Shown: one piece after another, positions 22,617-35,465 of the stretch
How the letters are laid out: each line of letters begins with the position of its first letter
Position numbering within the stretch: position 1 is the first letter of the stretch
DNA from: Tieghemostelium lacteum
Taxonomy: Eukaryota > Evosea > Eumycetozoa > Dictyosteliales > Raperosteliaceae
Direction: 5' to 3'
Assembly: GCA_001606155.1 (NCBI GenBank)
Contig: LODT01000011.1
Coordinates: 62,001-126,000 of the forward strand
Length of the DNA: 64,000 nt
Translations under genes and position numbers: made by a program
The notes under the pieces: generated by a model
What the model was told of the DNA's origin: nothing
The model's database searches: none
Seen by the model: only the letters and a program-made list of their open reading frames with translations

Positions 22617-23474
22617 TTACCTCATGAATTTATGGAATTTCTTTTTCTTTGCTTTCTTTTTATCTTGTTTTTCTTTTAATTCCTTTTCTTGTATTTCTTG
22701 TTTTTCTTTTTCTTTTTGTTCCATTTCCTCTTTTGATAATTGTCTTTTATTATTCTTATAGATGTTCTTTAAATGTACATTTAATGGAATATTATTCTTT
22801 TTCAAATAACTAATTTCCTTATTTGATTCCTCTTCACCAGTGTCATTATCAAATTCAATTAACATTGATTTCTGTGAATAAGGAAATAAATTTATACATT
22901 CTCTATTACCATAATTATATACAATTTCATTTTCTACATTTTGTGGTAATGAATTTTTCTTTTCATTCCCTTCTTCTGTTTCTCTTTCCTCTGTTTCTCC
23001 CTCTTTCTCTGTCTTTGTATTATCTTTATCAATATAGTATTGATTTAATTGATCATACAAATGTTGATCAGATTTTACATGTAATTTAAAATAGTTTGAA
23101 TTACAAATTTCTAAAGATTGAGATTTATCTAATTCCACAGCTTCTATTAAATTATTTTTGTTTGTATATTGTCTATTGGAATAGGATTGTGATTGTAAAA
23201 TGTCATCAAGAGAGACTGAACATTCTCTAAATCTTTTTTTAGATTCATCTAATTGATCTTGTGTGTCTTGTTGTGATTGTCCTACTCTATTAATAAAGCT
23301 TGACAATTTTCTCTTCTTTTGAAAGTAGTCTTGTTCATTATTTAAGTATGAATCTCTAGATTTCCTAATAATACTAAGTTCGATTTCTGAAATTGTACCT
23401 TTGTATCCTTGTGTAATATCCTCTAAAAAGTGTTTAGATTTTAAAAATAGCTTTACACCATTTTCAATCTCCAT
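22617..23474 (-). CDS. Unrecognised charged protein, 285 aa
   Basis: The reading frame is intact. The best start is the ATG at 23474 (MEIENGVKLFLKSK), because the two codons before it begin at a TTG. The N-terminal 80 residues look folded and helical (ISEIELSIIRKSRDSYLNNEQDYFQKKRKLSSFINRV). The middle is polar with a Glu/Thr-rich repeat (KEGETEERETEEGNEKK), and the last 45 residues are a Lys/Glu helix ending KKKAKKKKFHKFMR, probably a nuclear or nucleolar localisation signal. I do not recognise the family. A preceding ttttcag at 23486 could be a splice acceptor, so an upstream exon is not excluded. Confidence 0.6.
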   Translation of the reverse strand: MEIENGVKLFLKSKHFLEDITQGYKGTISEIELSIIRKSRDSYLNNEQDYFQKKRKLSSFINRVGQSQQDTQDQLDESKKRFRECSVSLDDILQSQSYSNRQYTNKNNLIEAVELDKSQSLEICNSNYFKLHVKSDQHLYDQLNQYYIDKDNTKTEKEGETEERETEEGNEKKNSLPQNVENEIVYNYGNRECINLFPYSQKSMLIEFDNDTGEEESNKEISYLKKNNIPLNVHLKNIYKNNKRQLSKEEMEQKEKEKQEIQEKELKEKQDKKKAKKKKFHKFMR

Positions 23475-23822
23475 ATCCAAATCTGAAAAATATCAACTAT
23501 TCATAGAATTTCGTTGTGGGGTTGTTGCTAATAATAAAAAAGTGTAAAAAAAATTTTAATCAAAATCCCTATAAATTAAAATCCACTTATTCCATTTATT
23601 TTCTTTGTACTTGTTGCAAATACTATATCTATTCGAAAGCAATTTTGATTTGAACAAGTACCCCCTTCCGAAAATGAGGGATGAATTCATAAGTTAAAAT
23701 ATGTATGTACAAGTCTTTTACCAATTACCACAAATCCCATCGTACTAACACCAATTGTAACAGGTGAATTACAAGGATAATGAATAAACAAATAAAAAGA
23801 AAAATTTTTTAAACAAACCTTT
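23475..23822. other. Intergenic, no gene seen
   Basis: About 350 bp of AT-rich DNA between two minus-strand genes. It must contain the promoter of the 285-aa gene. Nothing else recognised. Confidence 0.5.
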
Positions 23823-24933
23823 TCAACTTGTTTTTATTTTTTTATTTAGTTCTAATAACATATCATTTAATTCTTTCCTCTTTTTATCTTTCCAATTTAC
23901 ATGATTAAGTTGTTGTTTATCTTTAATATTTGGTATTGCTGTTATTTGTTGTGTTTGTTGTTGTTTTAAATTTTTATCAGAAACTTTAGTATATTCTAGA
24001 GCTGACATTAGACAATTGGCATATAATACAGAATTACTATATTTTAATTAGAATTTTAGAAATATAGATTAATAAGATGTTATAATACATACAGTTCATT
24101 ACTTTTTACTTCACTCTCACACTTTAAAATAATTTTAGATATTGATGATCCTTTTGTAATTGATTTCTCATTTAAATATTTCCAAATTAAAACTATTAAT
24201 TTTCTAGACTTTATATAAGTTAATTAAATATTAAAGGATTTGTAAAATTTTCAAATTAAACATACATTAATTTCATTTATACCCCACTGATGTAATAGTA
24301 ATTCCAATTTGGTTGGTGATTTGATGGCACCACTTTGTAAAATGGATATTAATGTATTACCAATTGTCATTAACCAACGATTATTAATATCCAAATTTAA
24401 AATTGGTTTTAATAAAAGATATAGAAATGGTCTAAATCTATGATAATTTATATCTTTTGATATATTTTGACTGTATATAAAAGGATACTCTGAAAGAGTG
24501 CTATCAATCATTGATTTCAATCTCCAATGATATTTTTTTAACATTTTTAATTCAGTTTTTGCAATTTTAGTAGTGTTATTGTTACTATTCAACTTGTTTT
24601 GGAGTTTAGTTGTAGAAACTAACAATTTAGAATCTCTATTCATTTTTAGATTATATTTAAGAATTAACTTTTCAATAGGAATAATTGTATTTAGATAATC
24701 ATTATTTTGAAATATTTTGAGTAATCTCATTGAAATTGTTTCTTTTGGTGTGCCAATAGATGTTATGGAAATAATACTATTATTATTGGTGTTATTTAAT
24801 TTATGCGATTTTTTACTATTTGGCTCCATATCTACATTTACCAAACTTTCTAAAGAGAAAACATATTTCATTTCCCTCATTATCATATTCAATGATCTTT
24901 TTTGGATCAGCCATTCATTTTTAAAGTCGATAT
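23823..24933 (-). CDS. Unrecognised three-exon helical protein (5' end uncertain)
   Basis: Exons ending or starting at 24266, 24208-24093 and 24036-23823 join in frame. Intron 1 is phase 0 with donor GTATGT; intron 2 is phase 2 with donor GTATGT. The joined protein is helical and basic, with the order RLLKIFQNNDYLNTIIPIEK, KYHWRLKSMIDSTLSEYP, FRPFLYLLLKPILNLDINN, ELLLHQWGINEIN-SRKLI, and a Gln/Lys C terminus ending ELNKKIKTS. It resembles a repeat-helical scaffold, but I cannot name a family. The 5' end is unclear. The first in-frame ATG that looks usable is at 24886; a possible acceptor (ccctttag) at 24934 suggests a missed upstream exon. Confidence 0.55.
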
Positions 24934-24994
24934 CTAAAGGGTTTGTCGAAAAATGAAAAAAAATAAAAAAAAAATAGATATTTAGTTTAGCCAA

Positions 24995-25435
24995 TTGAAC
25001 ATTTTTATCACTTAATTAGATTTATAAATCTGGTTACTCGCAAATCTATTTTAAAAACAAAAAAAAATCTCCAATGAATTTTATCTGAAAACGCCAATGT
25101 AATGATTTATCTGAAATAGTTATTTACGTCACTTGAGTTTAAAACCACCATGGTTTAATACCTTTATCAGTTCGTATCTTTTTACCAGGAAAGAGATTCT
25201 TGAATGATAGAATTATAATAATGAGAAATAGTAAAACCTCATTGAACAACTATGAACCTTTATGGACGAAAGTGTTGATAAGATAATTTAAAAAAATTTT
25301 GAAAATCAATAATTTATTAGATAGTGGGTGTGAGTGGTTTGTGTTTTTGATATTTGTATTTTGAAAATAATTGCTGATTAGGAGCGAAAAGGCAATTTGT
25401 GAGATGTATTTTAATTGATTGTGTATATGTAAATA
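24995..25435. other. Intergenic, no gene seen
   Basis: About 440 bp upstream of the helical-protein gene and downstream of the RRM gene. It may hide a short first exon of the helical-protein gene, but none could be proved. Confidence 0.4.
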
Positions 25436-27070
25436 TTATATCTTCTTATTAAAAAATTTAACTCTAATTAGAGATTGACCAACTTTACATTTATCTAATT
25501 GTTGTTGAGCATTGATAGCACTATCCAAAGCATTGAAAGTAATAAAACATTTGGTTTTGTTATTGTTTGGATTAATGTTGATATTGATGGATTTCAATTC
25601 ACCATATTTTGAAAAGATAGAAATGAGATTACTGTATTCAAGGTTTCCTTTAAATGTACAAATTAAAATGGAATTTGATTGTTGAGTATCTCTGTGTTGA
25701 AGATGTTGTTGTTGTTGTTGGTGAATTGGGTGTTGTATATATTGTTCATAGTAGGATTGTTTAGGTGATGATACTGGTGAGAGTATAGGACTTGATGGAC
25801 CACTATTATTTGGAGATGAACTTTGACTGTAGATAGGAGGTGAATATACAGCAGCGTAATAGTATGGATCTATATGATGGTGATGGTAATATTGAATTTG
25901 AGGTGGTTGTGCACTGGAACTTACGATGATAGTCTCACCAGTTGCAGTTGTAGTTGTAGTTAGAATTTGACCGGGACTATAGTAACCACCAGCTGAATAG
26001 TCACTGTAATGATGATAGGTTTGGTGATGGTATTGGTCGGGGTAGTGTAAAGTATATTGGGGTTGAGTTGGAAGAGGTTGTGCTTGAGGTTGTGCTTGTT
26101 GTGATGGTTGTTGGACATATGTACAAATATGGAATGATGAGGAACTACCTAATGCATTTGAACTTGTTGATGGTGATAATGATCCTGATGAACTAGGTGA
26201 ACTAGATGTAGATGATGCAGTTGATGATAGTGATGATGATGATAATGATAAACTTATAGCGCTACTACTATTATTTGATGTAGCGCTGTTTAATGAAAAT
26301 GGTTGAATGTATTGTGAAACTGTAGCCAATTGTTGTTGAGATTGCAGTGATGGTGAGTTTTTATTCAGTTTGGTACTGTTTGGAGCATATTTGATAACTA
26401 ATGGAGTCTCGCCTAGAACCAATGATCCAATCATGGAGTTGAAGGCTTTAATGGAGTTTTGTAAATTTGAAAATCTAATGAGACCTGCTCTTTTACTTTT
26501 TCCAGAGATGGAATCAATGAGTACCTGTGATTCAATAACTTCACCATATTGAGAGAATGTTTGCTTTAACATGAGGTCTGTGATGGTAGGTGACAGAATT
26601 CTGACATAGAGGGTACTAGTAGGTTCACCTGGATTCTCAACTTCAGCTTGTGTACCTTCACTGGCAACTATATTAACTGTTGTTGATGGTTTTGAGAGTT
26701 TACATAACAATGTTTTGTATCCAATCTGAACTCTATTCATATTCTTTATTGCCTCTTGGGCAAAATTGGCATCAGAAAATCTAACAAATCCATATCCCAA
26801 TGAATTACCAGTCTTTATATTAACCATAACTTTGGTATTTATAATACTTCCATATGGTTCAAATAATTTATATAATTCTAAAATTTTATAAAATTAGACA
26901 CATGTCAAAAAAAATTAATTTGGAAATTTAGAATTTTGAGGAATTTACAAACCTTTTTCAGTATAGTCGCATGGTAGATATTTAACAAATACATTGCAAT
27001 CATCTACTGGTGATTCATCAAATGATTGAGCAGTACTATTATTTTGTGATTCATTCATTTCAAATTTCAT
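25436..27070 (-). CDS. Three-RRM RNA-binding protein (ELAV/CELF-like layout)
   Basis: Two exons, 27070-26953 and 26877-25436, join in phase 1 (GTTTGT donor) to give 519 residues. The intron splits RRM1. RRM1 spans about residues 25-110 (CNVFVKYLPC as RNP2, LGYGFVRF as RNP1). RRM2 spans about 125-205 (STLYVRIL, and RAGLIRF as a weaker RNP1). A long Ser-, His/Tyr- and Gln-rich linker is followed by RRM3 at the C terminus (NSILICTFKG, KCFITF). Two close RRMs, a long linker and a third RRM is the Hu/ELAV and CELF arrangement, usually cytoplasmic or nuclear mRNA-binding proteins. RRM3 has lost most RNP1 aromatics. Target unknown. The gene has an exceptionally long gene-free upstream region. Confidence 0.85.
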
Positions 27071-29977
27071 TTTTTGATTGAGTTTGTTTGTGTATATATT
27101 GTGTTTTACTATTTTACAATTTTGAAGTTAGTGAGTTGATATATATGAAATGGCTGTATATATAAATAAATATTGGATTGATGAGGTGTGATGTGTGGAA
27201 GGTGATGAAGGAGATTTGGATTATATATATATATATAAAAATACAAGTACAAAAAGGGGTTTGGTGATTATATATAATATTACAAAATTACAAAAAAGAA
27301 TGAATATATATTTAATATTGAGATATATAATGTGATATTTTTTTTTATAAAGTTGTTTAAACAGATCTGATTAAATAGAATTAAAATGAATTTAAGAAAT
27401 TTTCAAACATTTTTTTTCTACAACTTGAAAGAGAACAAAGGAAAAATGTTGTTATTGGTTAACACGATAATTATCACATCAGTGGATAAATTTCTTTCTT
27501 TTAGTTTTTCATTCTGTCCACCAATTAAAACTTTGGTAAACAAAAATATCCATCGTGATAATTAGTTTAAACTAAAGGTACACTGTGGGCTTTTGTTTGT
27601 AAAAAAAAAATCCAAAAAGTGGGCTGAAACCCCATTGGACAGAAAACAATATCAAAATGAATCGTTTTTATAAATTAAAAAAGTTTGAAAAAATCATAAA
27701 AACAAAACAAAAAATCTCAACTATGTTGAGGACGTGCCTACATATTTGAGTCAAATGGTACCCACTGAATATGTATAGTGTATTGCTGTTTAATGTGTAT
27801 AAAAACAAAAATATCTATACTACTGTAGATGGATGATAATTAATTAATAAAAAAAAAATAAAATAATACAACAAATCAATCAAAAACACAATATTACTTT
27901 TTGGCCCCCTACCAAGACAATCGATATCAAAAAAGACATGTCAGTTGGTAATATATTTCCCTCACCAATGGTAAGGTGTCTTTTCTTTTTCTGTTGAGGT
28001 ATTGTGTTGTTTGATGTATTTTAGTTTACAGAATAGATCACAACATTTACAAATGGGCACAAAATGACTGACAGAATTTTCTTTAAAATACTTAAAAAGA
28101 CACAAAGGTGTTTAGATTTCTTAACTTACTTTATAATTATTGGAAACCGCGGTGCCAAGTGTATATTATTGGAATTATGCCTCTTTATCTGAATTGGTAA
28201 CGGAGATTGACAGAGAAATCAGAGAAAATTATTTTTAGAATTTCGATCGGAATAAACACAAGAATGGTGGTTAATTGTCGATTATGAGGAATTTAAAGAT
28301 TTGAAAATAATAATAATAATAATAATTGCTGTTGTGGTTATTATTATATATTGGTGAGTGGGGAGGTGCAGAGTAATATATATGATTAAACTAGTTGGTG
28401 AAAGGGTAAAAAATGGATTGGACCTTAAAAATTTTCAAGATATCTATCTTTCAAAGAAGTTAACAGAATTAATTAATTAACAATATGTTCAACCATTGTT
28501 AGTGACGTTTGGGTTAATTTATACGATCAAATCGAATCGTTATATTTTTTTTTAATTTTTTTTTTTTACATTTTCTGATACTTACGATGTCGATTCTTTA
28601 TATTTCGAAATTATTATAATAAAAAAAGTGTAGTGTCGTATTATATTAAATTAATCAATTCAATTATTATAAATTAAAAATTAATTAATTTTTTTTTGTT
28701 GTGATGGTTTTGATGGATATTTTGGCAAATAGTGATAAATATAGTTGTTTAAAGTTTCTTATGGATATAATAAATTGAATTATAAAAAGTGTGATTGAAT
28801 GCGAATATTAATAAATATATAGTAAATTGAATTGATATTAAAAAAAGGGAATGTATATAGAATTGTAATTGCCGACAATATTATTAGTGTAAATGTAAAT
28901 TGTATACCTAATAATATTGATAAAGAAAGATACTTGAAGTAAATGGGGTAAAAGATGTATATAAAAGTTTATATATTAAAAAAGTGATATTAGAAAAAAG
29001 CGAGCGAAAGTGTATTATAAAATGAAAATAAAAAAAAAGTCAATTTATAGAATTTAAATTGAGAGCATAAATAGATATATGATATTTAAATGAACCAGAA
29101 TGATTGGTCTAAATCTTAAGTTAAAAACCCTCTTTTTTGTATCAAGTGATAATTCAAAATCTGTGTTTGAAAAAGGAACACAACTTTTGTTATTGTTATT
29201 TATAGTCTATTGAGGATGCAATAATGACACTAGTTAATATTCTACAGAAGCTGCAGACAAGCTAAGATCTAAAATTAGTATTAATCACCCCAATAAATTA
29301 GTGAAAAATCTAAAAAAAACCTCCTCTGTTTTTTATGAATTTTTCACAAAAAAATCAGCGGTATTTTCCTACCATATCCATCCGAATATTTTAAAATATT
29401 CCTTCTTCAGTATTGCAATACTAAATAATTCGAATATAAATTTTAAATCTGTGATCATGAATTTTTGATAAATAACTGATCGATGCATCCTGTTTTTGGA
29501 AAGCTGCTGTTGAATTCACAGAATTTATTAAAGATTTTTATTTAATAACCACTATTTTCTTGAAAACCACCAACCGACAGGTTAACTAAAAGAAGTAGAT
29601 TCTGTTTAATTTTTTAACCAACATTCACAACCTGAACTAAATCACAGATTTTTCATGTAGATTATACCTAGAAGTTAGAGTTTGTTAGTTTCATCATATG
29701 AATACATCTTCGTCATAAGTATCTTTATTTTTCAAATAAATGTTAGTTTTTCATTGAACTGTGGTTATTACAATCATTTTGGTTAAAGAGAGAATTTATT
29801 TGAAATTTAAAAACATTTTTAATTAAAATCGTTTAACATGTTAAAAAGTAAATTATAATTTATTTTGACAATGACAAAGTGTGTTTAATATATTTTTATG
29901 ATAAATTTAAGAATGACTTGATGATGATCTTGACATTAATTTGTTTGGGAGTTGGAGGGAAAGGAGGAGTTAGAGAA
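27071..29977. promoter_or_regulatory. 2.9-kb gene-free region upstream of the RRM gene
   Basis: No ORF of 60 codons or more and no recognisable tRNA. It contains long A/T runs and several less AT-rich islets (27590-27660, 27900-27990, 28140-28210, 29200-29290). There are also palindromes: GATAATTATC at about 27448, a related GATAATTA at about 27558, the 18-mer GAATATTTTAAAATATTC at 29385-29402, and AGTATTGCAATACT at 29411-29424. It is the largest such gap in the window. It must hold the RRM-gene promoter and the 3' end of NPC1, and could hold an unrecognised ncRNA. Confidence 0.4.
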
Positions 29978-32900
29978 TTAATTGATTAAATTAATTTGAG
30001 CACCTTTTTTAGATTTACAAAAACGATCAAAAGATAGTTTATCGGTACCAAAGTAACTTAAAAGTACAGGAAGTAGTACTAGACCATGTAGAGCACCTAG
30101 TAATACAATGGAAATGTACATACGGAAATAGTAGACTTGGAAAATCTCAGATTTACTGAAACCCAATACAGTGACACCCAGTAATTTGGTAATAAAGATA
30201 CCAGAGATGATACTTGAACCCATTTCCGATATTGCATATTTTGCCTTTTCAGTTTTTGTTAGATGTTTAGGTGATCTGATAAATGTATGTGCAATATGTA
30301 CACAAAATTCAATTGAGATACCAACAGCCATAACTACATTGACAACAGAGACAGCATTGAGATTTACATTCCAAAGTGCCATTACACCAAGTAAGTCAAC
30401 AGAGACCATACCTACACATATTACCACTAAAAGTGATGCAATGATATTAGCTAATAGAAGTAGAGAGACAATGAATACACCACCGAGTGCCAAGAGAATA
30501 TCCATAACTGCAATACTTTTAATGTAAAGGTACTGTTCAAAGTAGATATAAAAGACAGAGTATGGGAATATACTGATATCGGAGTTTGGTTGATTATCAG
30601 CAATCCAATAGGCAGCTCTAAGGGCGTTGATATAGTCATTCTGACTACGAAGTGTAGTGTGATATCCGTCAAATCTCGATGCGGTAATTGTAGACCCTCC
30701 ATTGGTTATATTCGTATCGGCGGTATATGCCAGACCTGCTTGTGTACACACTGCATTATTTGCAAAATTTAAAAATGTGGGGAGATATTGCATAAAGAGA
30801 TCAGTGGGTGGTCTACCATCAGCTGATGATGGGAAACATGGTGTGCAAGTAGGGTCACCGTAACAAACAGTTCCGTTAGGATATGCAAAGCAGCATTGAG
30901 GGTTTTGAGACCACTGAATGTAGTCATCTAACCATGAGGAGATACCAGGTGTCATGTAAGGAGCGTTATTGTAGATATTGACAACAGAGTTATTGTTACA
31001 TCCACCGACTGTACACAACTGGTTTTGGTCAATAGCTGTAGTGTAATTAAATGCACCTTTGACTACTATATACATTGGTGGACCAACTTCTAAAAGATCT
31101 TGTAAATCACCAAAATATTGTTGAAGGTAACTATTAGAGGGCAAGGCAACTCTCTGGTCAAGACCCAACTCTAACTGGAATGAGAAGTTTATACCGGCAA
31201 GAAGCATACCTACAAAGACTATAATTACCATAATCTTAGTCATGGGTTTCATCAAAAATGGTGCGTAATATTTCTTAAATGCAATCTTTAACAAACCAGA
31301 TTTCTTCTTGTATCTGGTTTGATAGGTATTGTGGATATTGGTACCATCACTATTGGCGTGATCTTGTGCATTCAAAGGCTCCTTTTTCAGCCTCTTCATC
31401 ATCTGAGTTTTCGCCATCGTTCAGTTTGATGCAAGGAATACAATCGATTCTTCTAGATTCAGCACGTTTAGCATCAACAATGAGGAATGAAGCAAATGCA
31501 GACATTTGTAAAAGAAAGTCAAAGAGGATAGCCAATGAAGCGTAGAATGAGAATGCCTGTACTGCTGGCATTCTAGTTAGTGATCCTAAAAGGAATGCAA
31601 GAGATTCACTTAGTGATCCTAATGCAATAGAAGGTCCGACTTTAGCCATGGATCTAGCCAATGAATCTTCAGGAGTTGGGATTAAAGTGGTTTTGGTGTT
31701 GACGTCATATCTCGATACATGTAGACTTTCAAAGGTATTAACCAGAATGAATATATTATCAACACCGATAGCCAGTACTAAAAATGGTATAACTTCACTA
31801 ATGATTAAAGTTGCTTTAATCTGCATTAGTGAGCATAACCCAACACTGATTGCCAATGAACAGATTACAATGAATATACCGTAGAGACCAAGAGCAAACC
31901 TGCTATTGACAAACAGGGATAACCATCGATTAGGGAATGGATAGAATCTACCGAGTGCAAAGGAAATGTAGACTAACATGACTGTATAACTAATGAGAAT
32001 AGTTGGGACATCTGCAGATGACTCTCTCGACAATTCATCTTGAACTGATCTCTCAGCACTATAGGCGACATTAAAGAGAGTTGATGCATCGGCATAGGTC
32101 TTAACAGTATCTAACCAAACCTGTTCCCAAGCCATTGCAGTGTTCTGCATAGATGGTTCGTTTCTAAGTAAAAAGGTGGTGACGAATGCAGTGGCATTTA
32201 CAGATTGGTTAGTCCAACCACCTAAGACTACAGAAGGGTTAACAGGAGCACCTACACTGTCCATACAATCTGGTGACAGTAACTTAGCGGTACAGGAAAG
32301 GTAGTAAGCAGTGACATTACCTTTGTTACCATTTTCAAGAGTTTGAAGATTTCTCTGCCAGAGTCCACTTACAGATTCAACAAGACAGCCTTTTCTAGTA
32401 GGTTCAAAACATAAGTCTTGCAAAGTAACGTTATTACCATCATATTGAGCTGTAAGTGACATTAACTCAATTTCCAATTCAAACAGTGCTTGTAAGAGTG
32501 TCATGTTAATAACACTTGGATACATAACAGGATCTTTAGCTGTGATAATCAATTGCTCTATTCTATAAAAAGGTCCAAAGTTTTCGTCAAAATATTGTTT
32601 TTCGAGAGCTGCACGACTGTCTGCTGTAACCCATAGTTTTACTGGATCTTGTTCAATTTGTAACATGATGCAACCAAGAGATGCAAGTGCTGTGAATACC
32701 AAACATCCAAGCATAATTTTGTAGGGGTTATTTGCAACTTTTAAACCGTACCAATAAAAGAACTTTTGAATAAAAGTTGAGTCTTTTCCACCTGAGAGTC
32801 CTTGGAGTACAGGTGAGGATTGGTCAGATGAGGAAGAGGATACTAAACTGACATCAAATACTGAAATCATAGAAGAGTATCCTGGAATGGGTCTTTGTGA

Positions 32901-34170
32901 AGGTGGTAAATGGTCACGAGATCTGTCGAATAGGTTAAGAATAAACAAGCAACTAAACAAAAAGAACAAGGCAATGCTTACATAGATAACCATCGAGAGA
33001 GCCAAAGAACAATTCCACTCTCTATTGAATGGCATCTTCCATTTGCATTCACTGTTTTCAGTTGATGTTGGACGTGCTGTAGCTGTAAGCATGAATATCA
33101 CAGCAACCGTAACGACTATGGACAAAACCGCTACAAAAAGTACCTTTCCGAATCGATTTTGAATGACAGAGTGGAATCCAGAAGGTAGTCTAACGTCATG
33201 TCTGAATATCAAAAATACATTGTACCCTAGTAATGTAACCAACAGAAACAGTACATAGGACATGATGATATACACAGTCATGGTAGGTAACTGGTGATTG
33301 AATAGGTAGGTTTGAGGTAGAGTATCATTTAACATCTGTTCCAGTTGTTCAATACCCTCAACTGGAAAACAAGCTTCTCTGCAATTATCACAAGAACATG
33401 ATTCAGCACATCCTGCAACCTCGTTATTGTATCCATTGACATCGAAAACAAATGTTAGTTGAAATGCTGGATTAATCCCAAAAATTCCATTAAAAAAATC
33501 TAGTGGCGTTTTGTACATTGCACCGAGTGGTTGAGATCCACCAGTGGAAACGTCTCTGCATGAATTGTAGACTCCTGATGCATAGTCTGGATGCAACACA
33601 TAGGTTGCTGATATAATCTGTTGTTGATCAGTGTTATTATACAGTACTGGTTGTGTACTGGTTATAATCATAAATGAACTCTGATATGGTGAACACGATG
33701 ATGCACACCACAAATCATAGACATTATAAAAACAACTAGGACAACGTCCAAATATAGGTTGTGCTAAATATAGATTGTTTTGTAGAATTTGTGTTTGTGC
33801 TGCATCACAACATGCCATTTGACTATATTCTGGATGTGTTTGTTGACATGTATTTGGTGTTAGTGGTGTTGTTGGCTTGATATAATGAAATAAAAAAAAT
33901 GTTAGAATATTGTGGTGTGTAGATGTGGTGGTGGTGGGTGGGTGGTTTATGTGAAGTTAGATTGTTTACTTTTTGTGGTGCGGTATTGTTTTCGGAGAGA
34001 ATAAAACTTGAATTGATACCATTCATTGAACAACCATAAACTGTATGGTAAGGTACATATGGATCTTCTGAACTCTCTAATAGATGATTATTTTCTCTTG
34101 TTTTTATACAAGTAGATAAACTAATCAGTCCTAATAGACTAATAAAAACTACTATAAATTTTAAATTCAT
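29978..34170 (-). CDS. NPC1: NPC1-like lysosomal sterol transporter
   Basis: Exon 1 is 34170-33970, starting MNLKFIVVFISLLGLI (signal peptide). A phase-0 intron (GTAAAC...AAG) leads to exon 2 at 33875. The protein then runs through the Cys-rich N-terminal sterol-binding domain (CCDAAQTQILQNN, CSSCSPYQSSF), the first membrane helix, a large luminal domain, and the sterol-sensing domain (VPTILISYTVMLVYISFALG to GVDNIFILVNTFE). A second Cys-rich luminal loop and five C-terminal helices follow. This is the full Niemann-Pick C1 order, about 1350 residues. The frame changes by one base inside 31350-31417, in a charged cytosolic linker just after the sterol-sensing domain. I see no good intron there, so a sequence indel or real frameshift is possible. 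Role: exports cholesterol from lysosomes. Confidence 0.93.
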
Positions 34171-35465
34171 TTTACTATTTATTTGAATCAAGTTCTATAT
34201 AGTGGTTTTTCTATCTTTTTGGAAATATATAAAATAATAATTAAATAATAAAAAAAAAAAAGAATATTCTTCTTCTGTATTCTATTATCTATTTTCTGTA
34301 TTTGTGTAAAATTTCCCTAATTACTCTAAAATAAAAATATAAAATTAAAAAAAAAAAAAAATGTTAGAAGGAAGTATTTGATCTGGTTTTTGATACAATT
34401 GTATTTTTTTTTTCTTTGTTAGGTGGTTTATATGTGAGAGTAGAAAAGTTAAATTAAAAATCAATCACGGTAAAATAAAATAAATATCTGAGAGAGTGAA
34501 TTGGAAAAAAAAAACAAATTTTGGATTTAATTCTTCATAGTTGGTGTGATCTTAAATATGGATGAGGAATTCCTTCTAAAAAACTGTGTGATGTATGTAA
34601 CCATGGTGAAAATAGAAATATTACCCTTCATGAAATTTGAAGTTTCAATTGGAAATTATTGTTCTTTTTTTTGGGATAAAAAGTTATATATATGTAAATT
34701 TGTAAATTAATACAAAAATGGATAAATAAAATAAAAATATCTCTATATTCTCTCTTTACACTGCTACAACTCTCTCACTACTCTACACTACTATTATTTG
34801 AATATAAATAATATAATAAAATGTGATGTTGTTTCTATCTACAAATATTAAAATAAAAAAAAAAAAAAGAAGTGTTTTATCTTTACAAAAAAATGAAAAT
34901 ATTAAAGAGAATCAGTGGGGGTGTGTGTGTTCATAAATTTATTTCATTTGATCATTTTATGATCATCACCAAATGATTATTATATATTGTCATTTATATA
35001 AATTAGAATAAAGGGTTGTTTTTGATTTAAATTTAAAAAAATTAACAAACCTCAAATTTAATAAACAAAATATAGGACATTTTACATTTTTTTTTTTTAG
35101 CTTTCATGAAAGATGTAAAGCTCTATGATGAATATTCTAAACCAATAAACTAAAAATAGAAATATGTGTGTTTTGAAATAAATTGTTTTTTTTTTTTAAT
35201 TATAAAACAAAAAAAAAAAAAAAGGGTTGAAATTGCAAGACACCTATATATTAGCTATTTTTAAGGTAGAAAGAAACACACATTAATATTTTTGTTGTTT
35301 ATATAATCATTTATATACCTCCATATATAAACACAATTCCGGAATTAATCGATTTATTAGAAAAAGGATATTTAATATCCCCAAACCAAACCTTCATCTA
35401 AATTCACTATTGTTCCGATATAGTAGTTTATATTATTAGCATATACATATTCAAATAAACAAAAT
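34171..35465. promoter_or_regulatory. Divergent promoter region, NPC1 / hybrid E3 ligase
   Basis: 1.3 kb with poly(A) and poly(T) tracts and no ORF. The gaaagcta-like duplex ctttcatgaaag (35101-35112) is a short palindrome. Nothing else recognised. Confidence 0.4.

Noticed and set aside
23640-23690. Possible tRNA T-arm (GATTTGAAC word) between two minus-strand genes
   Set aside because: No pairing T-stem and no A-box at the right distance.
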